Positions 23,696-34,904 of a DNA stretch of 64,000 nt are shown piece after piece. Position numbers and translations under genes: made by a program. Numbering within the stretch: the first letter of the stretch is position 1; every line of letters begins with the position of its first letter. Origin of the DNA: Tetracentron sinense. Its lineage: Eukaryota; Streptophyta; Magnoliopsida; Trochodendrales; Trochodendraceae. The stretch is from positions 29,396,052 to 29,460,051 of the forward strand of contig CM026565.1 of NCBI GenBank assembly GCA_015143295.1, in the 5' to 3' direction. The notes under the pieces are model-generated. The model saw only the letters and a list, made by a program, of their open reading frames with translations. It was not told where the DNA came from and made no database searches.

Positions 23696-26689
23696 TGTAA
23701 ACGCCTAAATTTATCACCTTTTCTCCCCTCTCATCTCTAAGTGTCGAGATAAGGTCCGAGAGTAGAGGAATAACGCTAAATTTATTCTAAGAGTCGCCAC
23801 CTACTTAGGAGAAATAGGATCCCGAGATAAAATCCAAAATAAGGGGTCTACGGTCCAGAGTAGTCTAGGTAAGAGATCCATTTAGGTCCTGGGGAAGGGG
23901 TTAGGCACCCTAGGACCTCCATCCAATGATGATAACCTACTCACTAGGTCTAAGCCAAACATTTAAATCACTTAAAATTTCCTAAAACAATTATTAATTT
24001 TGCTAATCAAACATAAACAATCATAAAGGGGTATAAAATCTTTATCCTAGGTTGGGGTCGAGCCCTGGCTCGGGCTGCCTACTTATCCGGTTAGTCGGAA
24101 TCAGACCCTCATAGTAGTTCGGGGTCCGTGACTGTTTTTATACTCGTTTCAGAGTGTGGTCACTTCCAACTCGTGTTTGAGTTGGGGGATGTGGAATTGA
24201 GATTTATGAATCTCATTCCGAGAGATAGTTGAGTAGCTAGGTGCTCGTGGGGGAGCTCTAGGGGACGTTCACTTATTAAGGTAGATTTCTTTTAGATTTT
24301 ATGTTTTTATTATTTTGTATTTTTTGATTTTTTTGTATTTTTTAATTTTGGCAAGTTTTAACTAGTCATGAACTAAACTAAATGTCCAAGGTAGGCAAAA
24401 AGGAGAATAAAACCTAACTGATTTAATTAACTTAAAGGCAAAGAGCAGGGCGGATCGAGCGGCCTTAAACCAAAAGAGGCTATGGTTTAAATACGGACCC
24501 TGCTCTAGGTCCCAAGGGGGGATAGACCAGTACCTTTAATTTATTTGATATTTGATATTTTTTGTTGTTTCTTTTTTTTTGTAAGACTAACTAACGGGGT
24601 GGGCCAATTATTTAGGGTTAAAAAAAAAGAAAAACTACCTAAGTGCTCAATGTAGGCAAAATAGGAAAAAATCGTGGCCTAGCCGTATTGTACACACATG
24701 GATAATATATAAATATGGGCCCAAAGAGAAAGTTAATGGGCCAAGGCCCATTGACCACTAATGATCAATTGGCTTTGGTCCACTATCATTCTAAGGCCCT
24801 AAGAGGTAAGCCCAAAAAAATCGAAAATGATTCTAAGGGGGCTTCCAATTTACTAATTACGGCCCAATCCAAAAGGCCCAAAAGATTCAGATCTTAACAT
24901 CCTCTCTAATTTAATCTAACATACAAAAAGAAAAATGAATGAAATAAATATATAAATAAACAAGGAAAATGCATACCTGCGTGCGGTTGATGGAAAATGA
25001 TATTGATATCGCCGGAAAATGATGTTGGTATCGCCGTTGCTCCGGAGAGAATAAAATGGTGAAAACAAGTCACTCAGTCTCACCGTCACTCAACCCACAG
25101 AACAATGGGTTTACTAAAAAATAATAATAATAAAATAAAAAACTGAAAATCGAGATCCAAAGAGACCAGTGAATGGCCGGATCTTTCTCCTGTGCAAGTG
25201 AGAAAAACAAAAATCAAATAACAGTTAAAATAAAATAATTAAATTAAATTAAAAAATTATGATGAATTGGATCCAAACTTGTAAATCTAGATCACAACAA
25301 ATCTGAAACATAGAGATCGTCAAATTGAATGGTGGGCTGGGGATTACCTGAGGACCGAGGAGTGGCCAGAAAGGGGTGACAATCACCAAGGTATTGTGAT
25401 GCAGGAAGTGGGAAGAAAAACCAGATCCTCTTGCTTTCGAAAATCACCAGAGAGAGAAAATCGCCGGGCTGAAGCCACAGTGGTTGACGAGGACGAAGCT
25501 GCCGGAGGTCTGATCGACAAAAGTCGGAGCCGATCGAGCTATTAATCAGCGCTGGATTCACCGGAGGAGATGGACGACTCTGGTTATCAGATTTGAACCC
25601 AGGGTAAGCATGATAAAAGCTTATGATAAGGAGATTGGGTGAGGAAGCTCGGAGAGATGAATCTTACCGAGAATGAAACTTATCACCGGAGATGGGGATT
25701 GCCGCTGCAAATAGATTCCGGCGATCCGGATCTGAATGAGAAGACTGAGATGGAAAAATAACTAATGAATGAATGAATAAATTCAAAAACAGAAATGAAA
25801 TTAGAGAAAATAGGATCTAGAAATTCTAGATTTGAATTTCTAGATCTAAGGTTTAGATCTAGAAACTTCAGATCTAGAAGAATCTGAGAAAAGGAAATGA
25901 TGAAACGGAGAAATACTTACCTGAGAGAGTGATGAAGGAAGAAACGGTGAGCCGCAGACGCCGGATAAGAGCCAGTGATGATCGGTGCAGGCGATCTGAG
26001 AGATACTAGCCGAAGAAGAACCTGTGACGATCGGCGTAGATGAGCTACAGAGAAGAGAGAAGAGATTTAAGAAAATAAATCTGGAATTTCTAGATCTCAA
26101 ACCAAATAACCAAATGAGGGAGAGTGAGAGTTCAAATAAGTACCTAAAGGATGGATCGCCGGAGATGAGGCGTTGGTCGGAAGGGACCGAAAGCCTGACG
26201 ATGGTGCTTCAGACGAGGAACTAAGCTTGTTGATTCTGTTAGACTGCGAACACTGGGGAGAGTTTCGCCGGCGAGATGGATGAAAGGGAGAGACGGGAGA
26301 GCGAGAACTTTCTACTGCCGAAAATAGGTGGAGAAGAGAAAATGAGGTCATCTGACCTCATAAAGGGAGTATTTATAGAGTAAGATAGGGTTGGGAATTA
26401 GGGTTCTTTAAATGGGTTTGGGCCTTGGATACTGAAGAATGGACCAAGCTTGGTTGGGTCTAAGCCTTGGCTTTTCAAAATTTTTTGTTCAAATGACGGA
26501 TTTTAAAGAATGAGGACTTGAGTCGTGGGTTTTGCAACTGGGTCATGGATCATATGGAGTTGGAATTCCTCTTCTCTCTCTAAAAATAAAAATGAGTAAA
26601 GTTAAAATAACTAATAAAAATAATAATAATAATAATAATAATAAATAATGTAAATAAGATTTTAGGGGTGTAAAAATGGGATGTTCACA
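23696..26689 (-). mobile_element. Long solo LTR 4 (2994 bp)
   Basis: The plus-strand ends are TGTAAACGCC and GATGTTCACA. The left 430 bp carry the same shared module as the other long LTRs, in the same order: GAGTCGCCACCTA, GGGGAAGGGGTTAGGCACCC, a GGGTCGAGCCCTGG block, then a GTAGTTCGG block. The interior is otherwise different. A TATA box CTATAAATAC reads on the minus strand at 26369-26378. Flanking sequence GTACC (left) and GTTACC (right) is only an imperfect target duplication. AGATCTAGAA words cluster at 25800-25880. Open frames inside (for example 25292-25561 and 25846-26351) are LTR sequence, not genes. Confidence 0.75.
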
Positions 26690-26699
26690 GTTACCTATA

Positions 26700-27050
26700 T
26701 AAACTGTAGAGGATGTCATTCCTTCCAGAAAACCATCAAATATATGTATCATGTATGGGGAAATGTTTAACTTACCGCCATATTTGACTATAATATCAAA
26801 TGTGTGGTCCTCATCAGTCTACGCCCTCCTTTTTAACACCATCAACTTGGTAAAGATTCACTCACTCCTAGGGTTAAGGATAAATCTTGATTTTTAAAAA
26901 CAAATAAAAAAGCTTAACTTAATGTTTTTAAGTTTAACCATAGTTAAAAAGGGTGTTAAAAGGATAACGTGGACAAGGCATTCCATTATGTACTATGTAG
27001 TCAAATGTAAAATAAAGACACAGAAATACATGAGAATTATTCTAAGGTTG
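26700..27050. repeat. Foldback module remnant
   Basis: Positions 26820-26965 form a short decayed hairpin of the GTTAAG module family. The left half has CACTCACTCCTAGGGTTAAGG and the right half an inverted TTAACCATAGTTAAAAAGG. The rest is short AT-rich sequence before the duplicated phytocyanin block. Confidence 0.5.
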
Positions 27051-27181
27051 TTTTATTAATCCATGAGCTGAAATGTCACATACACTCATAAATAAATAAA
27101 TTACACCCATATTGCCTAGGCTTTGTAATACTAGAGAGAGAGACGGAAAGGAAATCTACTCCAAATATAAGAGAATTGCAT

Positions 27182-28254
27182 CTAATGTAAGAAAGCGATG
27201 ACAATAGAAAACAGAACAGCAGAGAAGCCGCCGACGGCCAGAGATGATGGTGCGGAATTTGGTGACAAGGTAGGGCTCCCAGAAGCGGACTTGAGGGAGA
27301 TTTTCACCTTCTGGCCAAGAGAGCAGTGGGAAGCGACGGTGCAAATGTAGTATTTATCTTCTTCGGTAGTAAGAGTGATAGTTACAGGGGTGGCAATAGT
27401 TATACCGACGTTGGTCATATTGCAATTATCATATTCAGTCTCTGATTTTTCGGCCACGTTGTGGTTTCCGGTCCAGTTGAAAACTAGAGAACAGTGAAAA
27501 CAATAACAGATCAGAGGAAAACAAAATCTATCAATTAAAGCCCAGTGTTTTTTGCATCATGTAGGGTTACAATGGGATTAATCTAGAAAGGATAATGTTA
27601 GCATCACTTTCTTTTAAGACTCCCTATCTTTTTTATTGGGGGGAGTGTCAGTGGATTTTCCCCGTGTCCCTATTAACACCCTTTAACTATGGTTAAGATT
27701 TGCACACCCCTAGGGTTCACCCACCTATCATTGGTTTTTACGAAACCCTATGAGTTAGTGAATTTTAACCGGGGTTAAAAATAAATTTTAATTATTGATA
27801 ATTCTTGGATGATCTTTACACAAACCCAATCTTAGGATCTTACCTAATCCAATTAAATCAGATTTAAATTCAAAACCAAATCTACCTAGAGATGAGATGC
27901 ACCGTATCTCATCTGATCAACTTAATTATTACCCTACTCTATTGAAATCTAAGACAAGTATGAGTATCTCGAATAATTAAACATAGGGAGAGCAAATCCA
28001 AAATCCAACAAATTAAGGCTCATTAAGGCATGAAGAAGAAGAGATGAGCCTAAAGAGAAGCCAAGGAAGAGATTACATAATTTGTCGCCGACCCGGAAAG
28101 TATGCTGGTTAGCCCAGGTGGAGTATGCAGTAGGATCACTGGAAGGAATAGTCCATCCCAAGCTGTCTCCAACGGTGTAAGTTACGGCGGTTGCACCCTG
28201 AAGCAGAGCCGCTACAAGAAGCACGCACCCAACCAAAACCATGCGAGAGGCCAT
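27182..28254 (-). CDS. Phytocyanin, stellacyanin-like blue copper protein
   Basis: Small secreted type-1 copper protein, probably a GPI-anchored cell-surface electron carrier. Two exons: 28254-28077 and 27483-27182, with a GT-AG intron of 593 bp splitting codon 60, the usual phytocyanin intron position. The joined product is 159 residues. Residues 1-23 form a signal peptide ending AATA-like before VTYTVGD. Copper ligands are visible as His67, Cys107, His112 and Gln117. Cys80-Cys113 form the conserved disulfide. Asn62 and Asn81 are in N-glycosylation sequons. The Ser/Pro-rich stretch 125-142 is followed by a hydrophobic tail (143-159) typical of a GPI signal. Gln as the axial ligand points to the stellacyanin type rather than plantacyanin or uclacyanin. 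Family role is general (cell wall, redox, development), and the exact function cannot be told. The intron holds repeat remnants. Confidence 0.88.
27640..27930. repeat. Two repeat remnants in the phytocyanin intron
   Basis: 27650-27780 is a half-module of the GTTAAG family (ACTATGGTTAAGATTTGC, then CCCCTAGGGTTCACCC). 27796-27925 resembles the LTR of the TRIM-like element at 46007-47023 (AATTCTTGGATGATC and a GATGAGATGCACCGTATCTC stretch). The unit 2 intron is shorter and lacks them, so both probably arrived after the duplication. Confidence 0.55.
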
Positions 28255-28455
28255 CTTTATCCCTATATATATGTGTTCAACAGGTCGTCCCTGAATCTCT
28301 CGCTTTCTCTATATCAGTATGTCTCTCTCTCTATCTCTCTCTTTGTAATGAGAATTGTGTGTTAAGGGATGCTGGGATGAGGTTGAAAGGCAAGCTTAAT
28401 TAGTACTTATAGGGGGAGGGTGATAGGTTAGGATTTGGGAGTATATATAGGAGTA
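28255..28455 (-). promoter_or_regulatory. Probable phytocyanin promoter and 5' UTR
   Basis: Upstream of the start codon on the minus strand, TATA-like words occur at about 28441-28452 (TATATATACTCC) and 28404-28413 (CCTATAAGTA). They lie 150-200 bp from the ATG, a normal distance for a TATA box plus short leader. A GA-rich leader (CT-rich on the plus strand, 28318-28346) lies between. Which TATA is used cannot be decided. Confidence 0.4.
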
Positions 28456-28609
28456 CACTTTGGGAGTATTCTTAGACTAATTCATGGTTGAAAGCAGAAT
28501 CGGTAAGCCGACCTGCCCTCCAACGCGGTTGCTTTCCGGCTCACACTTGCAGCACCCCACAATAGCCTATTCTCAAATTGAGATAGAATCAAGACTCCGG
28601 ATTCTTTCA

Positions 28610-29640
28610 AGTTGTAACCTGGTCGGTTCCATCCGGTAATGACGTGGGTATTTCTAAGCACGACATTGGGCACACAATTTGGGTGGGATTTCCCTTTTTC
28701 AATACCGACTTCGTGTTGGGCCCTAAAGACTCCTATAGGTTGGTATTGAAGACGTATAATGGGTGAGGATTGGCAACAGCGCACGTTGTTGTGCTGTTGT
28801 CCTTTGTGTCGGTAATCAAAACAAAATCATAACAAAACAAAACCCAAAAAAATCAGGGCAACAAAATCCCCCAATTATCTAAATCATGGCAAGGGGCAAA
28901 ATAAAAACCTCCCAAATAAGAAGATATGCATATGCAACTAACAATATTAACCTTAGAATCATGGCTAACAATGGGCGTTTCAATTTCGGAAATCCCCAAT
29001 GACGAATGAAACCCTAAAAAATGTATAATTGCAAATAGAGAAACTCAAAAACCAAGATTTTACTAATAAAAAAAATGTCTGGGCGTGAAAATAGTTAGAT
29101 CTAGAATCCGAGATAATAAGACTTGTTTTTAGATACAAATCGCAAAACTCTAAGTTTCAACCACAAACAATTTTAAAAAAGAAACCATCCTTCAAACCCT
29201 AAGTCAAAACTCTCAAATAATCTGGTGGACTTAAAATTAAAAAAAAAAAAACCCTTAAATAAAAAAGAAGGAAGGGATAAGTTAAATCATGATAAGAAAT
29301 AAAAAAAAAAAATTATAGGGGAGAAGAAGGATGATACATTCGATTTTTAAGCTTCGTGGTCGCCGGAAGTGAAGAACCCCCAAGAAATAAAATCGGGTGA
29401 TATGGTCTCCCGTATGATGTTGTTGGCAGCCACGAATCCTTCGATATCGAGTGCTCTAGCGAAAATCCTCAAGAACTGGAAGAATGAGAAGGAGAAGGAA
29501 GGCCTCTATCTGGTTTTTTTTTTTTGAGAGATGAAAGAAACTCTCCCTGTACACGCTGTTCCTAAAACATAAGAATAAAAAGATTATTATTTTTAAACGT
29601 TTACAAGTATTAACATTCACAAACGGAAGTCTGTGATTTG
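28610..29640. other. AT-rich intergenic, no gene recognised
   Basis: The stretch is mostly A-rich. Positions 29340-29510 are less AT-rich and contain CGCCGG-type words as in gene edges, but no frame with a domain was found. A palindromic GCGCACGTTGTTGTGC stretch lies near 28780. Confidence 0.45.
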
Positions 29641-30140
29641 GGTTTTGCCGCTCAATCTGACATCATGCATCACATGCTGTATGGAACCCTGAGAGGGGCT
29701 TTCTGGCTTTGCCAGAGACAATCCTTAGGCCTTTGTGTCTTACATAAAATGGGGCCCATTTTGTTGATTCCCAGTTTACCCCTCTTTTGTAAGACACAAA
29801 GGGGCAACGACGTGCGCTGTTACCTATCCGAACTCACGTATAATAACCACTGATGTGCAAGAGGAGTTCGGATGGACAATAGCGCTACTGTTGTGTTGTT
29901 TTCCGGTTGTGTCTGCAAAAACATGGGCCTACATTCAATAGGGTAGGCCCCAAACAACAGAGATGGGCCCCCATGTTTTTGTAGACACAACAGGGCAACA
30001 GCGCAACAACTAGCGCTGTTGCCCATCCGAACTCCGTGCAAGAGCTCCAATGCCCAAGCTAACCACTGACGTGCTGCGCTGTTGCCTATCCGAACTCCGT
30101 GCAAGAGCTCCAATGCCCAAGCTAACCATTGACGTGCTGA
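29640..30140. repeat. Nested inverted and direct repeats
   Basis: GTGTCTTACATAAAATGG (29735) pairs with an inverse TTTTGTAAGACACAAAG near 29790. GCGCTGTTACCTATCCGAAC at about 29813 pairs with an inverse arm ending near 29885. A 63-bp segment, 30013-30075, is tandemly repeated at 30076-30138 with two differences. The open frame at 29820-30209 reads through these repeats and is not considered a gene. Confidence 0.7.
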
Positions 30141-30306
30141 CCGTACTAATGTATGCCTACACCAAAAAGAAAAGATAAAAGATGTATAATTACTTGGGTT
30201 TAAGTTCATAATAAGGGTTAAGAACCCCTATATCAGCCCTTGCAATAGTCTTGGTCTTAGGCCTCTGCAAGGGTCTTCAACATCTGGGTTTGAGAACAGT
30301 CCAAAC

Positions 30307-30929
30307 CAATGTTACCTAGTTCGTCAGTTCGCTCAGTTTGAATTCAGGTTCGCGGTTCGCAATTCACGACTCAGTAACGAACCCGGTTCGTTAGGGGTAT
30401 GAATAGACAATTCGTTTCTTAATTCACTTGGTTCGTTACCTTAATTCGCTTATATATATATATATTTTATTTATTTTTTTATTTTTTTGTAGGATGTAAG
30501 GGATATGTGAGAGTGACCGAAGCAAACCTTCTCTCTTGCGGGATGTAATGCGTCCTCTCACTCCCAGATTTCTTAAATGGAGTTATTATGATTTTCAAAA
30601 ATGAGTTATGTAAAATGACAAATAGATCCATGGTCCCACATGCCTACCTATTGTGTCCTTGTTTTAATACAGAGGAGTAGGCTGTCAGTACTCATTACCT
30701 ATTACATATATGTGTAGATTGTCCGTACTACCTATCGCATTGATCAAAAGCATTCATGAAAAGTCTAAACGAACTGTTTAAAACATATAGCGAAGATGAC
30801 CTGCCCGGCTGTTTGAGATAACATGTAATTGGCTTAAATATGGTGAACCGGGACGAACCGAACCGCAAACTGGTTCGCTCCGAACCAGTTCACGGTTCGC
30901 CCTAGTGCCTAGAGAACTAGGTAACCCGG
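30307..30929. mobile_element. hAT-like MITE A (623 bp)
   Basis: The left end is CAATGTTACCTAGTTCG and the right end has the inverse of GTTACCTAGTTC. Flanks GTCCAAAC (30299-30306) and GTCCAAAT (30930-30937) are an 8-bp target duplication with one mismatch. The arms repeat GGTTCG/CGAACC words, and the middle has an AT run near 30450. It has no coding capacity. The related element at 31880 has the same kind of ends. Confidence 0.75.
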
Positions 30930-31251
30930 GTCCAAATTTAGGCTTATAAAGCCTTGAAAAATCTGGGTTTTGAACCCCTTGATGCATTCCAAAATATCTG
31001 ACTTATATGGAACTAGAACTTGTTGAATTCGAAGCCCAATCACAGCTCAAAAAGTGGGTTTAAAAAAGATTAGGACATGCTGGCTTTGCAGCCCCAAAAC
31101 AGCTGCTAAATCTACCTTTCGAAACTCCATTATGTCATCTTAAATCCATGTATAGCAATTCCATTACAACAATATACATGTGCATCCATAACTTCAATCC
31201 AAACAAGCTCGATGTAGGCAGCAGTGCAGCGATAGATGATGGAGACGGAGT

Positions 31252-31700
31252 GTTGGTATTTGTCTAAAATTCGGCAGCAACCGCTCAGGCGGAGCTAACC
31301 GTCGCTTGAGTGAGAATGTATAAGGTACATGAACCTTTTCCGAAATAACACCGCTCGAGTGGTGGCCAAGCTCTGCCCGTGTGGAAGTCGACGACAGTTA
31401 GGGTTTTGTTACTGGTGTAAACCGCTCGAGCGGGCTAACGCAGCCGCTCAGGATTAGGTCATTAATTTTGATATTCTATCCTAGTATAAATACAACTTTT
31501 GTATTAGGATTTTAGATGCTGAGAAAATCGATTTATGAGAGAGAGGGAGAATTGTTTGAGAGGCTAAGAAGCCCTTGTAATCTCTTTGTTTTAATTTAGT
31601 GCAGAAGGTGATCTCTCAGTGGACATAGCCCAACCTGTTGAACCATGTATATCTTGTGCGCTCTTTGTGTGTTTGTTGTTTTCTATATAGAAGTTCCTTT
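31252..31700 (+). mobile_element. Copia-type LTR, probably solo
   Basis: A TGTTGGTATTTG start is followed by TATAAATACAAC at about 31485, a leader, then GTGGACATAGCCCAACCTG near 31620. That last pattern is typical of the downstream part of plant copia LTRs. The right border and target duplication were not found, and no primer-binding site follows. The unusual CCGCTCGAGCGG-like words at 31345-31440 are within the LTR. Confidence 0.55.
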
Positions 31701-31879
31701 CACCATACGAAGAGTGGTTCTTCCCTTTTTTTTTTTTTGGTGTGGGGGGGGGGGGGTGGGGGGGAGTAATGGTTTGGTTTTTCCTTCTTCCTTTGGAGGC
31801 AATTGAGATGAAGAGACTTTGGGTTGGGTTTGGTTGAGACATTATATAACATTATGACTTAATGAGAAACTATTTAAAC

Positions 31880-33589
31880 CAGTGTTACCTCGTTCGCTGG
31901 TTACTAGTACGAACCACGAACTGGTTCAAAGCGATCCAGTTGGCGGTTCGGTTCGGTCCAATTCAGTGTTATGAGTGAATCGGTGGGTTGCCTAACCAGG
32001 TCGGCGAAAGAATGACATATGGGCAAATATCGTTTAACAATTAAAGGACAAAAATATCTTTTCATCAAAAATGTCATTTCATGTAAATGAATATAAAAGA
32101 AGAGGGTTTTGCATATTAGCTGCTAGGTTCTTCTTAGTTTACAAATACACTGTTATGTTTAAACCTGTTGCAAATTAACTCATTATTTTCCAAAAGTTTG
32201 ACAAATACCCTCAAACCTTACTTATGTGAGAATTTCGTTTGAAATTGTCACTAAAGTGACCGTAATGCCCTTAATAGATTTCATACAATCACAAACTCCC
32301 TTTAACTGCTCTTGAACCATGGTTAATAAGTTTTCTTATGGTTAATTTGCCTTCTTTTAACTCTTAACTATAGTTATGATTTAGTAACCCTTAGGTTTAA
32401 AGCATCTAACCTTAGTTTTTTTTTAAAAAAATTAAAAGTAATGTTTCCTCTTTTAACTTCCTTTGATTCTCTAATATTCCTTCAAGTTAAAGCATCTAAC
32501 CTTGATTTTAGAACAAAAATTGAACATCTTTTTTAACTTCCTTTAATTATGGTTAAGATTCACTAGACCTTAGGGTTAAAGCATCTATTATAATTTGTTT
32601 TTAATTAATGTGTTTCCTTTTAACTCCCTTTAACTATGGTTAAGATTCACTAATCTTTAGGATTACAACATCTAGCCTTGATTTTTAGGGGAAAAAAACC
32701 ATCTCTTTTAACTCCATTTAACTGTGGTTAAGATTCACTAACTCTTTAGGGTTAAAGCATCTAACCTTGCGTTTAAAAATAAAATAAAATTATGTGACAC
32801 CTTTTAACTATGATTAAGATTCACTAACGCATCTAACCTTCGTTTTTAAAAATTAATGTATTCCCTTTTAACTCTCTTTAACCATGGTTAAGATTCAATA
32901 ACCCTTAAGGTTAAAACATCTAACTTTGGTTTTTAGAAGAAAAAATAATAATAAGGGTTAAAATTTATTAACCATGGTTCAAGAGCAGTTAAAGGGACAT
33001 TGAGGTTATGAAATCTGTTAATGGCATAATAGTCATTTTAGTAACAATTTCAAACTAAAGTGTAACAGAAGTAAGGTTTGAGGGTATTTGTCTACTGTTG
33101 GAAAACAATGAGTTGATTTGTAAAAGGTTTACACATAACAATGTATTTGCAAACTAAGAAGAACCTAACAACTGATATGCAAAAACCCCATAAAAGAAAA
33201 AGAAGTACTCTTTGTCCGTCTGTCTCTTCCTTCAGCACATTTTTTTAATTTGAACTTTGATTATTTTTCTTTTTTTTGGTTTTTGGTTAATGGGTAAACT
33301 AAACTCACACGTCAACAACAGACCTAAGGTAGCTGTTTAGGGTGCCATAAGGGTAAAGTTAAACCCACTCACCCTTATGGTGAAGCAATCTAACCTTAGT
33401 TATAATTTATTAAAATTATCATATATATATATATATATAAGTGAATTAAGTTAGTGAACCAAACAAAAAACCTAAGCGAACCGAAAAAAGAATTATCTCA
33501 TCATATCCCTACCGAACCGGGTTCACTCTAGAGTGGCGAATTACGAACCCAAATTTGAATCGAGCGAACCGACGAACCAGGGAACATTG
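31880..33589. mobile_element. hAT-like element B (1710 bp) enclosing FB1
   Basis: The ends are CAGTGTTACCTCGTTCG and, inverted on the right, CAATGTTCCCTGGTTCG. Flanks ATTTAAAC (31872-31879) and GTTTAAAC (33590-33597) give an 8-bp target duplication with one mismatch. The outer 200 bp on each side are GGTTCG-rich like element A, and the centre is occupied by foldback element FB1. Without FB1 it is about 610 bp, close to element A. Confidence 0.75.
32102..33189. mobile_element. Mutator-type foldback element FB1
   Basis: The element is 1088 bp with terminal arms starting GAGGGTTTTGCAT and ending in the inverse of GGGGTTTTTGCAT. Arm similarity extends about 150-200 bp inwards. A perfect 9-bp target duplication ATAAAAGAA flanks it (32093-32101 and 33190-33198). 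The core holds about seven TTAACTATGGTTAAGATTCA modules with CTTAGGGTTAAAGCATCTAA spacers, mainly in one orientation on the left and inverted near the right arm. It has no coding capacity. FB2 is the same family. Confidence 0.9.
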
Positions 33590-33779
33590 GTTTAAACCCA
33601 CACAAAATTGGAATTGAAAAAGTGAATTCCCGCCCAAATCATGTGCCAGATGTCACGCTTAGAATTATCACGTCATTACTAGATGGAACCTACCCAGTTA
33701 CAACTCGAGAAAATCTAGATCCTAGAATAAAAGCAAATCACGATTGAACTTGGGGAGAGTTCAATCATAGCTACAGGTC

Positions 33780-33965
33780 AATATGTATCCCCTTAAACAT
33801 CTATTAACCATGGTTACAATTTAAAAAAAATATATTTAAAAAAAAACTAACACTAAGGTTAAGATATTTTAACCCTAAGGTTAATTATTTTACGAAAAAA
33901 AAAATTAGTTAATAAATCTTAACCACGGTTAATAAGGGTTAAAAGGGGCACGTGTTAACCTATGT
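33780..33965. repeat. Short GTTAAG foldback remnant
   Basis: A small hairpin: CCATGGTTACAATTT on the left and CTTAACCACGGTTAAT on the right, with AAAA tracts in the middle. It ends with GGGGCACGTG. It belongs to the same module family. The sequence just upstream (33730-33770, ATTGAACTTGGGGAGAGTTC) recurs at 52440 and 53410. Confidence 0.55.
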
Positions 33966-34184
33966 GTAGAGTCCCGAATCTAATTCGATTTTTTTTTTCG
34001 TAAATAGTAAAGATAAATTAGTCAACTATTTATGTGATGTGATTTGTGTTGATTCTCATTTATGCGTGTTTAAAAATAGTGAAAGCACTAAGCCAAAATA
34101 GGAAGAAAAGAAAAAGAAAAGAAGAAAAATGGAGAAATGTCTCAATCAGTCGACCGCTCAGACTAGCCGCTCTAATAATTTTCT

Positions 34185-34790
34185 AGCCCCGAACCCCAAG
34201 CAACATAATATTAAGTGCACGACTAATAATTTTCTACAATACCCATTAATTTTCTTAATATAAGTACTTTCCCATCAAAAAAAAAATTCATGGCTCCGCC
34301 CATGCACCTCAAGAAGCAGACTTGAATTTGAGTCCTTCTCTTTATTGGCCACCTTTCAGGACTTATCCCGGCCTAACCAGTTGGCCCTATAATTTACTCA
34401 CTCATGTTGTTAATTTTTAAAATGTTTTTTTCTAAGAACCAATGTTATATTATTTAACCTTAGGGATGAGTGAATCTTAATCATAGTTAACCTTAAGGAT
34501 GAGTGAATCTTAATCACAGTTAATAAGTGCCAAATAGTACACGTGGTGATTTGGAGGTGTGTATGTACGGTATGGGCGATACACGCGGATGCATGCTATC
34601 TCCTCTTAAGTTAAGTCAATCAAAGAGGCGATGCCTGAGACTTATTTTCGTTCATCTTCCAGAGGTAATCCGTTGCCTACTAGAAATTAACCTGGTTGAT
34701 GAACGTTGCCATTGATTAGGCACATCTAGTGGGTTGGGCCGAGATTAATTTGGGCTCAGCTGAATTTATTTATAATTAGCTTTGTATCAT
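34185..34790. repeat. Duplication anchor block U2-a (partner 10470-11110)
   Basis: Collinear match to unit 1 as described for 10470-11110. In this copy the module CCTTAGGATGAGTGAATC is locally doubled (34459-34520). Confidence 0.75.
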
Positions 34791-34904
34791 GCAATTGTGG
34801 TTCATCTCTACCACAAAATCCTTATCTTCTCACTTTACAAATGAAAAATGGGGTTAGCAAAATTCTTGTTCTTTTTAGGATTCACGATAGATGGTTGTCA
34901 CGTC

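Larger units (their letters stand above)
22119..26695. mobile_element. Mutator-type foldback element FB3, split by solo LTR 4
   Basis: The terminal arms are inverted copies starting GGTAAATTACACTAACC (left) and the inverse of a similar sequence ending at 26695. Flanking copies TATATAAACA (22109-22118) and TATATAAACT (26696-26705) give a target duplication of about 10 bp, in the Mutator range. The core (22500-23400) is built from repeated TTAACTATGGTTAAGATTCA-type modules in both orientations. Without the nested LTR it is about 1.58 kb. It has no coding capacity. The arms match those of the element at 44125-48801. Confidence 0.75.
27050..28610. repeat. Phytocyanin-containing duplication block U1-d (partner 49550-50620)
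   Basis: Similarity to unit 2 begins in the 3' flank (TTGTTTTATTAATCCATG at about 27047 and 49561), continues through exon 2 and the intron ends, and resumes upstream at 28482-28610, matching 50511-50620. Unit 2 lacks the stretch equivalent to about 28100-28480, which holds most of exon 1 and the promoter. Confidence 0.85.

Noticed and set aside
25292..26351. Several minus- and plus-strand open frames of 60-90 codons
   Set aside because: They lie within solo LTR 4, overlap on both strands and show no domain.
28102..28403. Plus-strand open frames opposite the phytocyanin exon 1
   Set aside because: They are antisense shadows of exon 1 and its GA-rich leader.
29820..30209. 129-codon minus-strand frame with repeated WLAWALELLHGVR
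   Set aside because: It reads through a 63-bp tandem duplication and inverted repeats. No family is recognised and neighbouring copies do not keep the frame.
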